Positions 21,810-30,656 of a DNA stretch of 64,000 bases are shown piece after piece (within the stretch, counting starts at the first letter, position 1; each line of letters opens with the position of its first letter). Made by a program: the position numbers and the translations under genes. The DNA is from Labilithrix sp. GTDB lineage: Bacteria; Myxococcota; Polyangia; Polyangiales; Polyangiaceae. The notes under the pieces are model-generated. The model was not told the origin of the DNA. It was given only the letters and a program-made list of their open reading frames with translations, and ran no database searches. The DNA lies in contig JAQBQL010000073.1 of assembly GCA_028287035.1 (NCBI GenBank), positions 1 through 64,000 of the forward strand, in the 5' to 3' direction.

Positions 21810-23165
21810 TCAGCCCTCGTCCTTCTCCTTGTCCCACGCGATGCCGTAGAGCTCGCGCTTGCGGAGCAGCTCGCGGAGGTGGTGCCGCGCGATCTCCGCC
21901 TCGCGCGAGGCGAGCGAGACGTTGCCGTTGCAGCGGCGCATCAGCGCCGCGAGGTATGCGGCCTCGAAGCGTTCGATGGCGCGCTCCTTCGCGACCTTGA
22001 AGGCGCCCGAGAGATCGAGGGCGCCACGCTCGTCCGGGGTGCCGCGGAAGCCGAAGCCCTCGCCCGCGACATCGACCCGGCGGATGACGTCGTCCTGCGT
22101 GAGGGCGGCGGCGCGCTCGAGCGTGCTCCGCAGCTCGCGCACGTTGCCGGGCCACGGGCGCGAGACGAGCTCGGTGAGCGCCTCGGCCTCGATCATCGCG
22201 TTCGCGCCGGCGGCCTGGAGGAGCTTTGCGGCGAGCAGCGGGATGTCCTCGCTGCGGTCGCGCAGCGGCGGCACCGAGATGCGGACCTGCGAGAGCCGGA
22301 AGTAGAGATCCTCGCGGAAGCGGCCGTGCTCGATCTCGTGGCGCAGATCGCGGGTCGTCGCGGAGAGCACGCGCACGTCGAGGGGGATGCGCACGTGACG
22401 GCCCCCGCGCATCACCTCCTGCCGCTCGAGGAGGCGCAGGAGCTTCGCCTGGGTCGGCAGCGGGAGCGCGCCCACCTCGTCGACGAGCACCGTGCCGCCG
22501 CTCGATGCCTCGAGGAGACCGGGCGTCGCGACGCCGTCCTGCTCGTCGCCGAAGAGGACCGTCTCGAGCAGCGAAGGGGGCAAGCCCGTGACGTCGATGA
22601 CGACGAGCGGCTTCTCGGCGCGCGACGAGCGAGCGACGAGCGCACGTGCGAGCTCCTCCTTGCCGGTGCCCGCCTCGCCCTGGATGACGACGTTGAGCGA
22701 CTTCTTGGCGACGCGTTCGATGGCGGCGAAGATCTCGCGCATCGCCGTCGAGGTACCCACGAGGGTGCCGAACGAGCTCTCGTCGCTCACCGCGGCGGGG
22801 AGCGCCGCGTCGTCGACGTCGACGCGCAGCGTGGTGTCGCCGACCTGGAGCTGCATGCCTGCGCCGACGTCGACCTCGCGCACGCGAGCGCCGCCGAACC
22901 ACGTGCCGTTGGTGCTCGACGCGTCGCGCACGTTGATGCGATCGCCCACGCGGCGAAGCTCGAGATGGACGCCGCTGACGCGCCCGTCCTCGATCACGAG
23001 GTCGTTCGTGGCGTGGCGGCCGGCCGTCGCGGTCGCGTGCGACATCGCGAGGGCGCGACCTGCGCCGGGGCCCGAGACGGCCGTGATGCGCGGGATGCCT
23101 CCGGCGTTCTGCGACACGATCGCAGGCGCCACCTCAGTCGAATCACGCAGCCGTTCGTCGGTCAT
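21810..23165 (-). CDS. FHA-domain AAA+ regulator (NtrC-like, GAFTGA absent)
   Basis: A 451-aa protein. The FHA domain at residues ~30-118 has GRHATNDLVI, SGVHLELR and DASSTNGTW, so it should bind phosphothreonine peptides. The AAA+ domain at ~135-355 has Walker A GEAGTGK (163-169), Walker B VLVDE (226-230) and the RFREDLYFRL arginine-finger segment. A Fis-type helix-turn-helix is at the C-terminus (NVSLASREAEIARHHLRELL). The sigma-54-contacting GAFTGA loop, expected near residues 206-215, is replaced by LFGDEQDGVATPG. It may therefore act without sigma-54. The nearby kinases could supply the phosphothreonine signal (inference). Confidence 0.85.
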   Translation of the reverse strand: MTDERLRDSTEVAPAIVSQNAGGIPRITAVSGPGAGRALAMSHATATAGRHATNDLVIEDGRVSGVHLELRRVGDRINVRDASSTNGTWFGGARVREVDVGAGMQLQVGDTTLRVDVDDAALPAAVSDESSFGTLVGTSTAMREIFAAIERVAKKSLNVVIQGEAGTGKEELARALVARSSRAEKPLVVIDVTGLPPSLLETVLFGDEQDGVATPGLLEASSGGTVLVDEVGALPLPTQAKLLRLLERQEVMRGGRHVRIPLDVRVLSATTRDLRHEIEHGRFREDLYFRLSQVRISVPPLRDRSEDIPLLAAKLLQAAGANAMIEAEALTELVSRPWPGNVRELRSTLERAAALTQDDVIRRVDVAGEGFGFRGTPDERGALDLSGAFKVAKERAIERFEAAYLAALMRRCNGNVSLASREAEIARHHLRELLRKRELYGIAWDKEKDEG

Positions 23166-23193
23166 AAGGATGGCGTATCCTAGACGCTGGCGG

Positions 23194-24171
23194 ATGCAGA
23201 TGCGCGCGGAAAGCTCCCTCCTCGTTTGGCTGGCGTTCGTGTGGAGCACGGCGCTCGCGCGACCGGCCGCGGCACAGTCCGAGGCCGAGCTGACCGCAGG
23301 ACGGGCGCTCTTCGCGGAGGCGCTCGCCGACGAGGAGCACCAGCGCTTCGCCGCGGCGCTCGCCAAGTACGAACGCGTGAAGGCTCTTCGCGACACGCCG
23401 CAGATCCGGTTCCGCATCGCGAGCGCGCTCGAGGGCGCCGGACGGCTCGTCGCGGCGTCCGACGCCTATGCGAGCGCGGCGGCGCTTGCCGGGGCGACGA
23501 CCGCCACCAAGGACGTCGAGTTGGCCGCGCGATCGAAGACGAGCGCCCTCGCACGGCGCATCGGGCACCTCCGGCTGCTCATGCCGACCGTGCTGGCTCC
23601 CGCGACCACGGTGCGCGTCGACGGCGTGGCGGTCGGGCCTGCCGAGCGCGCGTCGTACCCGGTCGATCCCGGCGTCCACGTCGTGACCGCCACCGCCCCC
23701 GACGCGCGACCATTCGGGGCGCAGGTCACGGTGGTCGAGGGGAGCTCCCAGGACGTACGCATCGCGCTGGATCCTGCGGTCACGCAGCTCGGAGCGCCCG
23801 GCGCGTCCGCCCGTTCCGACGGCGCGCCGCCGACGCGCACCCTCGGCATCGGCGCGATGATCGCGGGCGGCGCGGTCGCAGCAGGAGGGGCCATCGTCCT
23901 CGGGATCCGCGCCAGCACGATCTCCGATCTGCGATCGAGCTGTCCCGACGGCACGTGCCCCAGCTCGCGTCATGACGAGCTGCAGAGCACGCACGATCGG
24001 GCGCTCGTGGAGGGGCCCATCGGGGTCTCGCTGCTCGCGGTCGGCGGCGCGCTCGTCGCGACCGGCTTCGTGCTCTTCGCGGTCGCCCCTTCCAGCGATC
24101 GCCCGCCCGCGGCCGTCGGGCTGCTGCCGGTCGCGGGCGGCGCGACCTTCACCTTCACGCGAGGCCTGTGA
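23194..24171 (+). CDS. secreted/membrane TPR-PEGA-like protein
   Basis: A 325-aa protein with an N-terminal signal peptide (SLLVWLAFVWSTALARPAAAQ). A helical TPR-like region follows (ELTAGRALFAEALADEEHQ, ALAKYERVKALRDTP), then a PEGA-like beta domain near residues 128-190 (TTVRVDGVAVGP ... YPVDPGVHVVTATAP) and two hydrophobic segments near 213-236 and 275-300. It has the same architecture as the 34539 gene. ATGs at 23170 and 23200 are alternative starts. It lies 28 bp from the divergent FHA-AAA+ gene, and the next lipoprotein gene begins 1 base after its stop. It may be a membrane accessory of the adjacent kinase. Confidence 0.8.
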   Translation: MQMRAESSLLVWLAFVWSTALARPAAAQSEAELTAGRALFAEALADEEHQRFAAALAKYERVKALRDTPQIRFRIASALEGAGRLVAASDAYASAAALAGATTATKDVELAARSKTSALARRIGHLRLLMPTVLAPATTVRVDGVAVGPAERASYPVDPGVHVVTATAPDARPFGAQVTVVEGSSQDVRIALDPAVTQLGAPGASARSDGAPPTRTLGIGAMIAGGAVAAGGAIVLGIRASTISDLRSSCPDGTCPSSRHDELQSTHDRALVEGPIGVSLLAVGGALVATGFVLFAVAPSSDRPPAAVGLLPVAGGATFTFTRGL

Positions 24172-24172
24172 G

Positions 24173-24532
24173 ATGAAGCACCCGGATCGTCTGCACCGCG
24201 TCCTTGCTGGCTCGTCCCTCGCGGCGATCCTCGTCGCGTGCGCGGACGTGCCCGCCCTGCGGTTCGGGCCCGAGGACGCGGGCGCCACGAACGACGGCGG
24301 CCCGGCCGACGGCGGGGCGGACGACGCCGCGGTGGATGCCGCCGGCGACGGGCCCCCTGCCCCGGCATGCACCGGCGTGACGCCGTCCGGCGGGAAGTGC
24401 TGCGGCACCGTCTTCTGCGTCGGTACGTGCGAGGCGGCGGGCTGCGCCGCATGTGAGGCCGCCGGCTGCGCAGTGGGTGAGGTCTGCTGTGCCAAGCAAG
24501 GTACCGTTCAGTGCAAGGCGAAGTGCCCATAG
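24173..24532 (+). CDS. small Cys-rich lipoprotein
   Basis: A 119-aa protein: signal peptide ending in AAILVACAD (lipobox), an Asp/Gly/Ala-rich linker (residues ~35-62) and a compact C-terminal domain with about a dozen cysteines (GGKCCGTVFCVGTCEAAGC, EVCCAKQGTVQCKAKC). The tight spacing implies a disulfide-stabilised mini-domain. It starts 1 base after the TPR-PEGA gene, so the two are very probably co-translated, and a kinase follows 36 bp later. Function unknown. Confidence 0.78.
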   Translation: MKHPDRLHRVLAGSSLAAILVACADVPALRFGPEDAGATNDGGPADGGADDAAVDAAGDGPPAPACTGVTPSGGKCCGTVFCVGTCEAAGCAACEAAGCAVGEVCCAKQGTVQCKAKCP

Positions 24533-24568
24533 GCTGACGCGCCGCCCGCGCTAGACTGCGTGGGGTCC

Positions 24569-26023
24569 ATGGCCGCGCCCCATCTTGCCGTGAAGGCGTC
24601 GCCGCGCGACGCGGGGGACATCATCGGCAAGCGGCTCGTGCTTCGCCGCTGCGTGGCGACGGGGGGCATGGGCTCGGTCTGGGTGGCCCGCAACCTCAGC
24701 ACGCACGCCGAGGTCGCGGTCAAGATCCTGCGGCCGGGCGTCACGCGCGAGGTCGAAGGCGCGGCGCGTTTTCGCCACGAAGCGCGCCTCGGCGCCCTGC
24801 TCGCCCACCGCAACATCACGCGCGTCTACGATCTCGTCGAGGAGGATGACGGCTCGCTCGTCCTCGTCATGGAGCTTCTCCGCGGCGAGACGCTCGCCGA
24901 CTACGCGGCGCGGCGCGGGCGGCTCGAGGCAGCGGAGGCGGTCGCGCTCATGGTGCCGGTGCTGCGCGGCCTCGCCCACGCGCACGAGCAGGGCGTCGTC
25001 CACCGCGACCTCAAGCCGTCCAACATCTTCCTCCACGTCGATCCCGACGGGCAGCTGACCCCGAAGATCATCGACTTCGGCGTCGCGAAGGCGGCGGCCT
25101 CGTCCATCGTGACCCGCGCCGGCGACGCCCTCGGCACGCCCGGCTACATGTCCCCGGAGCAGGTCCGCGCGCTCGATCTCGACGGCCGGAGCGATCTCTT
25201 CTCCGCCGGCATCGTGCTCTACCAGCTCCTCACCGGCACCAATCCGTTCCACAGCGACACGGCCTCGGCGGCGCTCGCGCGCGTCCTCGAGCTCGAGGTC
25301 GACCCCGATCCGGCGATCGCACCACCGCTGTGGCTCGAGCTGCGGCGGGTCCTCGCGAAGCAACCCTACGTCCGCCATGCGACCGCGAACGAGCTCGCCG
25401 ATCGGCTGCTCGCGGCCGTGGGCAGCACCGAGCCGGGCCTTGCCGAGCACCTGAAGCGCGAGCGACCTCCCCTCAGCTCCCACGACCACACGGTCACGAG
25501 CAACCTCAACTCGTTCCCGCCGAACGCGCCGCGCCCCGGAGGGACGGTGGCCGTCGCCGAGGACGAGGCGGCCGCGCCGGACTCCGCAACGCGGCCCACG
25601 AGGCCAGGCCTGCGGAGGCGCTGGCCGATCCTGGTCGTCCTCTTCGTCACCGCGGGCGTGGCGGCGACGGGCCTCGCCGGTCTGCTCACCGGGCCCGGTC
25701 GCGCCGCGAGCTCGCCGGCGCGGGCCACCCTGCCCGCGGCGGGCGGCGCGGCGACGAACGTGAGCGCCGCGAGCAGCGTGAGCACGGGCAGCGTGAGCGC
25801 GGGCCTCGGCGCTGCGAGCGTCGTGTCGAGCGCAGCGCCCCGCGACGCGGCCGACGCGAGCGCTCCGCCTGCTGCCGCGTCGCCGAACGCCGGCGTGCCG
25901 CGTCGTGGGCCTCGAGCACCCGGCTCGGTTGCGGCCCCGCCCGCCGCCCCGCCTTCTCCGACCGCGACCGCGACGACGTCGGCGCCCGCGCCCGGATCGG
26001 TGGCGCGGACCCCCGGCTTCTGA
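24569..26023 (+). CDS. Ser/Thr protein kinase, transmembrane
   Basis: A 484-aa eukaryotic-type kinase. The domain spans about residues 15-285, with loop TGGMGSVWVA, Lys in VAVKIL, a complete catalytic loop HRDLKPSN, DFG (IIDFGVAK) and GTPGYMSPEQ. A transmembrane helix is near residues 352-370 (WPILVVLFVTAGVAATGLA), and an extracellular low-complexity Ala/Ser/Pro tail follows. A GTG 9 bases upstream is an alternative start. It is the third gene of a TPR-PEGA / Cys-rich lipoprotein / kinase cassette. It probably phosphorylates cytoplasmic targets in response to an outside signal; both target and signal are unknown. Confidence 0.9.
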   Translation: MAAPHLAVKASPRDAGDIIGKRLVLRRCVATGGMGSVWVARNLSTHAEVAVKILRPGVTREVEGAARFRHEARLGALLAHRNITRVYDLVEEDDGSLVLVMELLRGETLADYAARRGRLEAAEAVALMVPVLRGLAHAHEQGVVHRDLKPSNIFLHVDPDGQLTPKIIDFGVAKAAASSIVTRAGDALGTPGYMSPEQVRALDLDGRSDLFSAGIVLYQLLTGTNPFHSDTASAALARVLELEVDPDPAIAPPLWLELRRVLAKQPYVRHATANELADRLLAAVGSTEPGLAEHLKRERPPLSSHDHTVTSNLNSFPPNAPRPGGTVAVAEDEAAAPDSATRPTRPGLRRRWPILVVLFVTAGVAATGLAGLLTGPGRAASSPARATLPAAGGAATNVSAASSVSTGSVSAGLGAASVVSSAAPRDAADASAPPAAASPNAGVPRRGPRAPGSVAAPPAAPPSPTATATTSAPAPGSVARTPGF

Positions 26024-26057
26024 CCGCGCGAGCCGACCGTTCCGCACCTCGCGCGCG

Positions 26058-28370
26058 CTAGAACGTGCCGCCCACGTTGCCGATCGAGATGCTCGGCCCG
26101 AAGATGAAGGCTCCTGGCGCCCCCTTGTCGGCGCCGCCCCCGGTGAGCCGCTGCTCGTACCAGCCGTGCAGGTTGATCGACGCCTGCGCGGCCTGGGACG
26201 CGTTGGCGAGCGGGATCGCGAGACCGATCCCGGCCACGCCGCCGACCTGCGTGAGGTTCGACCCGCTCGTGCTCGTGTCGCCCGTCAGGCCGAACGCCAT
26301 GACGCCAGCCTCGAGGCCGAGCAGGCCCTCCTTGCCCTCCTCGTTGACCCACGTGAAGCGGGAGATGACGCCGAAGCTGAGCGCCATGGCTCCCGAGCCG
26401 TGCGTGCCGCCGAAGCGGTAGAGGCCGGTGGGGATGGCCGACGTCGCGTAGATGCGGACGCGCCCGGTGCCGAACACGATCGACCACTGCACGGCCGGCG
26501 CGTTCTTCAGCAGCGACTCGCCCCCGAGGTAATGGGTCTCGTCGCCCTCGTGCGTGAGCCGCACGACGACGCGGTCGTACGGCGCGCGGACCCCCTTGAT
26601 CCACGAGATGCGTGGCTCGGCCCCGCGCCGGAGCACGACGCGCTCGCTGATGGCCGCATCGCCGCGCACCGCGCTGTCGACCTGCCGGACCTCCATCTCG
26701 ACGCGGAGCTTCTGCGCGCCGAGCTCGCTGCCCAGGCGTTCGCGATGGATGACGAGGCGGCAGTTGTCGCGCATCGCGAAGGGCAACCGCCGCTGCACCC
26801 CTGGCATCACGCGCTCGGTGTGGCCGTGCTCGTCGTTGCAGAGCAGCTCGGCGAGCGGCTGCGCGGTGGTCGCCGAGAGATCGAAGGGTGCCGGCTCGTT
26901 CGCCTCCTTCACGGCGCGCTGGATGGGGTCCGAGAAGAGCGCCAGGTCGACGTCGGAGAGCGGCTTGGGAAGCGCCGTCGCGCGAAACGAGAGCTGCAGC
27001 GTCGCGAGCCCCGCGGCGTTGTGGTCACCCCGCACGCGCGTGACGCCCCCGTTCCGCTCGACCGCATAGACGCCGTCGACCGGCAGCAGCACGAGCTCGC
27101 CGCCTTCGACCTTCGGAAAGTGCGCGACCGCATCCCGGTTGAACGGCACGAAGTCGAGGCCCGGGAACCCGGCGATCTCGAGCACGCTGCGGGGCGTGGG
27201 AGCCAGGCGCGTGTCGACGCGTGAAGCCGCGACCACTGCGCCGTCGACGCCAGGCCGTACCGCGGTCAGCGGGAGGGTCGCCGCGTCCACCGAGCCCACC
27301 GCGAGGACGACGTAGGTGACGTCCTGCACGTTGATCTTCTGCGCCACGTCGATCGACCGCGCGCCGACGAAGTAGTGAAGCGCCTCGGCATCCTTCGCGC
27401 AGGCCGCGCCGACCTTCATGATGAGCCGCGCCGAGGGCACCCCGCGAAACACCGCGCCGGAGACGGGCTCCATCGGGCAGCGGAGGATCGATACGCGCGA
27501 CACGAGCGGCCCCGGCTTCGGCGTCGTGATGCCGGGCGCCACCGTGAAGCGAACCTCCACCTGGGACACGCTCTCGGGCGGCGCCTGCACGCGCAGCTGG
27601 CCGTTGTCGAGACGGCACGGGGCGCCGCGGCACTCCACCTCGGCAGCGGCCTCGGGGTGGAGCAACGGGAGCAGGCCGAACCCCTGCGAGACATCGACCG
27701 CCGGCGTGATCGGCAGGAGCGCGCTCACCTGCACCTTCTTCGGCGCGAGGACCATGGCCGCGGGAGCGACGCGCCTTCCCTCGGCGTCGAACACGACGGC
27801 ATCGGTGGAGACGAGCGAGCCGGCCGGCCAGAGGCGGATCGGGCTTGCCGAGGGGTCGGTCGTGAGATTGCGGGCGACGCTCCACACGCAGCGCTCGACG
27901 CCCGCCGGCAACCTGGGCGCATTCGCGTCGGCCGTGACGCCGCACCGATCGGCCTCGAGCCCCGCGGGCACGGGCCAGCTGATGATGCTGCCGTCGAGCG
28001 AGGCCCCCTCCGCTTCGAGGCGGCCCTCGTCGACGTACCAGACGCTGGCCGGACGGTTCACGACCGGGATCTTGCCGGTCGCCACGAGGCGCACGTCGGT
28101 CCTGTTGGTCACGCACTCCGCGGGCGAGGCCGCGAGCGTGGCGTCGACGATGCGACCGAGCGCGCTGCGGTCGACCGGCGGACGGAGCGCGCGACCGCCC
28201 GACTCCACGGTCCATCCCGCGGGGGGAGCGCCGCAGAGGACCCGGCCCTGGCCGAAGGCGATCGCCCGCCCACCCACCGGCGCGTGGAACACCTCGGCAC
28301 GGACCTCGCGGCCCCACAGGATCCCGCAGAGGACCACGAGGGCTGTGAGATAGACGCGCAGGGCTCGCAT
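26058..28370 (-). CDS. large secreted protein of unknown function
   Basis: A 770-aa protein with a signal peptide (MRALRVYLTALVVLCGILW, cleavage near EVRAEVF). The body is long, beta-rich and divided into domains with scattered cysteine pairs (for example CVTNRTDV, ECRGAPC). The last 150 residues have alternating hydrophobic strands and aromatic residues (VRIYATSAIPTGLYRF, AMALSFGVISRFTW, INLHGWYEQ, ending in NVGGTF), resembling an outer-membrane barrel end. I do not recognise a family. It may be an outer-membrane or surface protein. It is convergent with the kinase (34 bp) and preceded by the tRNA operon terminator. Confidence 0.75.
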   Translation of the reverse strand: MRALRVYLTALVVLCGILWGREVRAEVFHAPVGGRAIAFGQGRVLCGAPPAGWTVESGGRALRPPVDRSALGRIVDATLAASPAECVTNRTDVRLVATGKIPVVNRPASVWYVDEGRLEAEGASLDGSIISWPVPAGLEADRCGVTADANAPRLPAGVERCVWSVARNLTTDPSASPIRLWPAGSLVSTDAVVFDAEGRRVAPAAMVLAPKKVQVSALLPITPAVDVSQGFGLLPLLHPEAAAEVECRGAPCRLDNGQLRVQAPPESVSQVEVRFTVAPGITTPKPGPLVSRVSILRCPMEPVSGAVFRGVPSARLIMKVGAACAKDAEALHYFVGARSIDVAQKINVQDVTYVVLAVGSVDAATLPLTAVRPGVDGAVVAASRVDTRLAPTPRSVLEIAGFPGLDFVPFNRDAVAHFPKVEGGELVLLPVDGVYAVERNGGVTRVRGDHNAAGLATLQLSFRATALPKPLSDVDLALFSDPIQRAVKEANEPAPFDLSATTAQPLAELLCNDEHGHTERVMPGVQRRLPFAMRDNCRLVIHRERLGSELGAQKLRVEMEVRQVDSAVRGDAAISERVVLRRGAEPRISWIKGVRAPYDRVVVRLTHEGDETHYLGGESLLKNAPAVQWSIVFGTGRVRIYATSAIPTGLYRFGGTHGSGAMALSFGVISRFTWVNEEGKEGLLGLEAGVMAFGLTGDTSTSGSNLTQVGGVAGIGLAIPLANASQAAQASINLHGWYEQRLTGGGADKGAPGAFIFGPSISIGNVGGTF

Positions 28371-28400
28371 CGGCAGCCCGGTAGACCGCACGAGCCCGAC

Positions 28401-28435
28401 AAAAGCAACAAGGCCCGATCCTTCCGGACCGAGCC
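28401..28435 (-). terminator. Rho-independent terminator of the tRNA operon
   Basis: On the minus strand, GGCTCGGTCC and GGATCGGGCC form a 10-bp stem (two G-T wobbles) around a GGAA loop (complement of 28412-28435), followed by TTGTTGCTTTTGT. It lies 28 bases past the tRNA-Glu CCA end. Confidence 0.85.
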
Positions 28436-28463
28436 CTGATTCTCACGGTCGCTCAGGTTGCCC

Positions 28464-28538
28464 TGGTGACCCCAATGGGAATTGAACCCATGTTCCCGAC
28501 GTGAGAGGCCGGTGTCCTAACCGCTAGACGATGGGGCC
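28464..28538 (-). tRNA. tRNA-Glu (anticodon CTC)
   Basis: A 75-nt cloverleaf with encoded CCA. The acceptor stem GGCCCCA pairs with TGGGGTC, the T-arm contains GGTTCAATTCC, and the anticodon loop is CTCTCAC, giving anticodon CTC for glutamate. It is the second gene of a two-tRNA operon, 76 bp after tRNA-Gln. Confidence 0.95.
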
Positions 28539-28614
28539 TAGTGTCCGTTTCCGAGTCTCCGTTTCCGGAGGCCTTCTAAGCAGAGTGAAGAAGTAAGTGT
28601 CAACCACAAGAGGC

Positions 28615-28688
28615 TGGCTGGGGGACAAGGATTCGAACCTTGATAGACGGAGCCAGAATCCGTCGTCCTGCCATTAGACGATCCCCCA
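28615..28688 (-). tRNA. tRNA-Gln (anticodon CTG)
   Basis: A 74-nt cloverleaf with encoded CCA. The acceptor TGGGGGA pairs with TCCCCCA, the D-arm has TCTAATGGCAGGA, the anticodon loop TTCTGGC gives CTG for glutamine, and the T-arm has GGTTCGAATCC. It is transcribed with tRNA-Glu from the promoter at 28730-28757. Confidence 0.95.
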
Positions 28689-28729
28689 TCAGGGAAAGCG
28701 AGTGACGCTTGCTGGCCGAGGCCGGGCGC

Positions 28730-28757
28730 ACCTTAGCCAGCTGGCGTTTGTTGTCAA
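28730..28757 (-). promoter_or_regulatory. sigma-70 promoter of the tRNA operon
   Basis: On the minus strand, a consensus TTGACA (complement of 28752-28757) and TAAGGT (complement of 28730-28735) are separated by 16 bases. The predicted start near 28723 is about 35 bases before tRNA-Gln. It overlaps no gene and ends 8 bases before the Kazal lipoprotein stop codon. Confidence 0.8.
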
Positions 28758-28764
28758 GCAGTTC

Positions 28765-29757
28765 TCAATCCTTGCATGCGCCGAGGCTCGACACCGAGGC
28801 TCCGGCGGCGGCCGCATGGCACGCGCTACTGTACGTCTGGCCGTCGCACGCGCAGACCGGCAGGTAGATCTGCGGACACATCTGCGGGCGGTACGAGCAC
28901 ACGCCGCCGGCGTCGAACGCCCCGCAGATGTCGGTCGCCTTCCAGCTGCAGAACTGACCGGCGTTGCACGACGAGCTGCCGCGACCGCCGCAGCCCTTGC
29001 CCTCGCGAGCGACGACGCGGAGGTAGAACTCCTGCGCCATCACCATCGGGCCGCAGGTCGTCGAGCCCGCGACGCACTTGGGGATCGCGATGCCGCCCGC
29101 CACGAGGATGCCGTCCTTCGTGGTCAGCGCCTGCTGCGCGAGGTCGAGATCGGCCGGCTTCGCGAGCGAGGCGGTCGACTCGAGGTGCGTGGTGAGGACG
29201 TTGTGGTCGTCGTGGCCGTTGAGCTGGTAGGCGGTCGTCGTCGGGCACGGCGCCGTGATGCAACGGATGCCGTTGTCGGCGACGCGGTAGAACGAGCCGC
29301 TCGGCGCCGAGCCGGTCGCGCCGACCCACACCTGGCTCGCCTTCAGGGTGGAGACGATCTTGCCGGCGATCGTCTTCTTGTACGTCGCCGCCTTCACGAG
29401 CGCGCTACCGTTGACGAGGGAGGCGCGCGCCTCCTGCTCCTCACGAGCCGACAGGCCGATGCCCGTCATCGTGAGCGCCGACACGTAGCACTCCGGCTGC
29501 GAGGAACCGTCGCCACACACGGTCTTCACCTGGTTCACGCGCTTCACGAAGAAGCCTTCACCCACCTGGCGGGTCACGACGAAAAAGCCGGAGTTCGAGG
29601 CGCCCGTGAGGTCGCTGTCGGACTGCTCGACCATCTCCTCTGCCGCGTCGTCCGAGCTCTGGTCGGTGTCGGCCGCACACCCGGCAACAGCCGAGCTGCA
29701 GAGGGCGACGGAAGCAAAAAGCGCGAAGAAGTTGGCCGTTCCAAGGTTCAGTTTCAT
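28765..29757 (-). CDS. lipoprotein with C-terminal Kazal-type domain
   Basis: A 330-aa secreted protein with signal peptide and lipobox near AVAGCAAD. An acidic Ser/Asp linker follows, then a ~240-residue domain containing GIRCITAPCPT. That motif resembles the myxobacterial DUF6748 region, a tentative assignment from memory. The last ~60 residues are Cys-rich and end in a Kazal-like motif (CPQIYLPVCACDGQTYSSAC), the scaffold of serine-protease inhibitors. The start at 29757 is the only ATG giving a normal signal peptide. It is divergent from the DDAH-like gene (75 bp). It is possibly a cell-surface protease inhibitor. Confidence 0.83.
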   Translation of the reverse strand: MKLNLGTANFFALFASVALCSSAVAGCAADTDQSSDDAAEEMVEQSDSDLTGASNSGFFVVTRQVGEGFFVKRVNQVKTVCGDGSSQPECYVSALTMTGIGLSAREEQEARASLVNGSALVKAATYKKTIAGKIVSTLKASQVWVGATGSAPSGSFYRVADNGIRCITAPCPTTTAYQLNGHDDHNVLTTHLESTASLAKPADLDLAQQALTTKDGILVAGGIAIPKCVAGSTTCGPMVMAQEFYLRVVAREGKGCGGRGSSSCNAGQFCSWKATDICGAFDAGGVCSYRPQMCPQIYLPVCACDGQTYSSACHAAAAGASVSSLGACKD

Positions 29758-29832
29758 GTGGGGGCTGCATGTAGCATCATGTATGCGCCGCGCAAAGCCC
29801 CGCTGCAGTTTTCTTCTCTCAGGGGATCCTCG

Positions 29833-30627
29833 ATGCCGCTCGTCGCCGTCACGCACCTGCCTTCGCCGCACATGAACGATGCCCTGCGGACGTTCGTCGA
29901 CGTCGCGCCCATCGATCTCGCGAAGGTCGCCGAGGAGCACGCCGCCTACCGCGCGCTGCTCGCGCGGGCGGGGGCGTCCCTGGTCGTCCTCGACGGCAGC
30001 CTCGGGTGCGCGGACGCGGTGTTCGTGGAGGACACCGCCGTCGTGCTCGACGAGGTCGCGGTGCTCACGTCGATGGGCGCCCGCGCGCGCCGCGCCGAGA
30101 TCCCGGCGGTCGAGGCCGAGCTCCGCAAGCACCGCGAGGAGGTGGCGCGGCTCACCCTGCCCGCCACGCTCGACGGCGGCGACGTGCTCCGCGTCGGGCG
30201 CACCCTCCTCGTCGGCGCGAGCGGACGCACCAACGCCGGCGGCTTCCAGGCGCTCAGCTCCTGCCTCCGCCCGTTCGGCTACGACATGCGCGTCGTGAAG
30301 GTGACGGGGTGCCTGCACCTGAAGACCGCCTGCACCGCCCTGCCCGACGGGTCGCTGCTCGTGAACCCACGCTGGGTGGACCTGCTCGATCTGGAGGGCT
30401 TCACGCTCGTCCCCGTGGCGGAGGACGAGCCCGGCGCCGCGAACGTGGTCCTCGCGAACGACCACGTCATCACCGCCAGCGGCAACCCTCGCACGCGCGC
30501 CCGCATCGAGGAGCGCGGCTTCACCGTCTGGACCACCGATCTGTCCGAGATCGCGAAGGCGGAAGGCTCGGCCACGTGCCTGTCGATCCTCGTGCCGGAC
30601 GGCGCGATCGAGGCGCCGTCCCGGTAG
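29833..30627 (+). CDS. dimethylarginine dimethylaminohydrolase-like hydrolase
   Basis: A 264-aa pentein-fold enzyme of the DDAH/arginine deiminase superfamily, which hydrolyses guanidino groups of arginine or methylarginines. Active-site signatures are visible: CADAVFVEDTAVV, LDGGDVLRVGRTLLVG, catalytic His in GCLHLKTACT and the nucleophilic Cys near the C-terminus in GSATCLSIL. The ATG at 29833 has AGGGGA 7 bases upstream. The natural substrate (methylarginine, citrulline precursor or another guanidine) is not determined by the sequence. The CDP-alcohol transferase starts 29 bp later. Confidence 0.9.
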   Translation: MPLVAVTHLPSPHMNDALRTFVDVAPIDLAKVAEEHAAYRALLARAGASLVVLDGSLGCADAVFVEDTAVVLDEVAVLTSMGARARRAEIPAVEAELRKHREEVARLTLPATLDGGDVLRVGRTLLVGASGRTNAGGFQALSSCLRPFGYDMRVVKVTGCLHLKTACTALPDGSLLVNPRWVDLLDLEGFTLVPVAEDEPGAANVVLANDHVITASGNPRTRARIEERGFTVWTTDLSEIAKAEGSATCLSILVPDGAIEAPSR

Positions 30628-30656
30628 CGCGCCGGATCGGGTAGGCTCCGCGGCCG

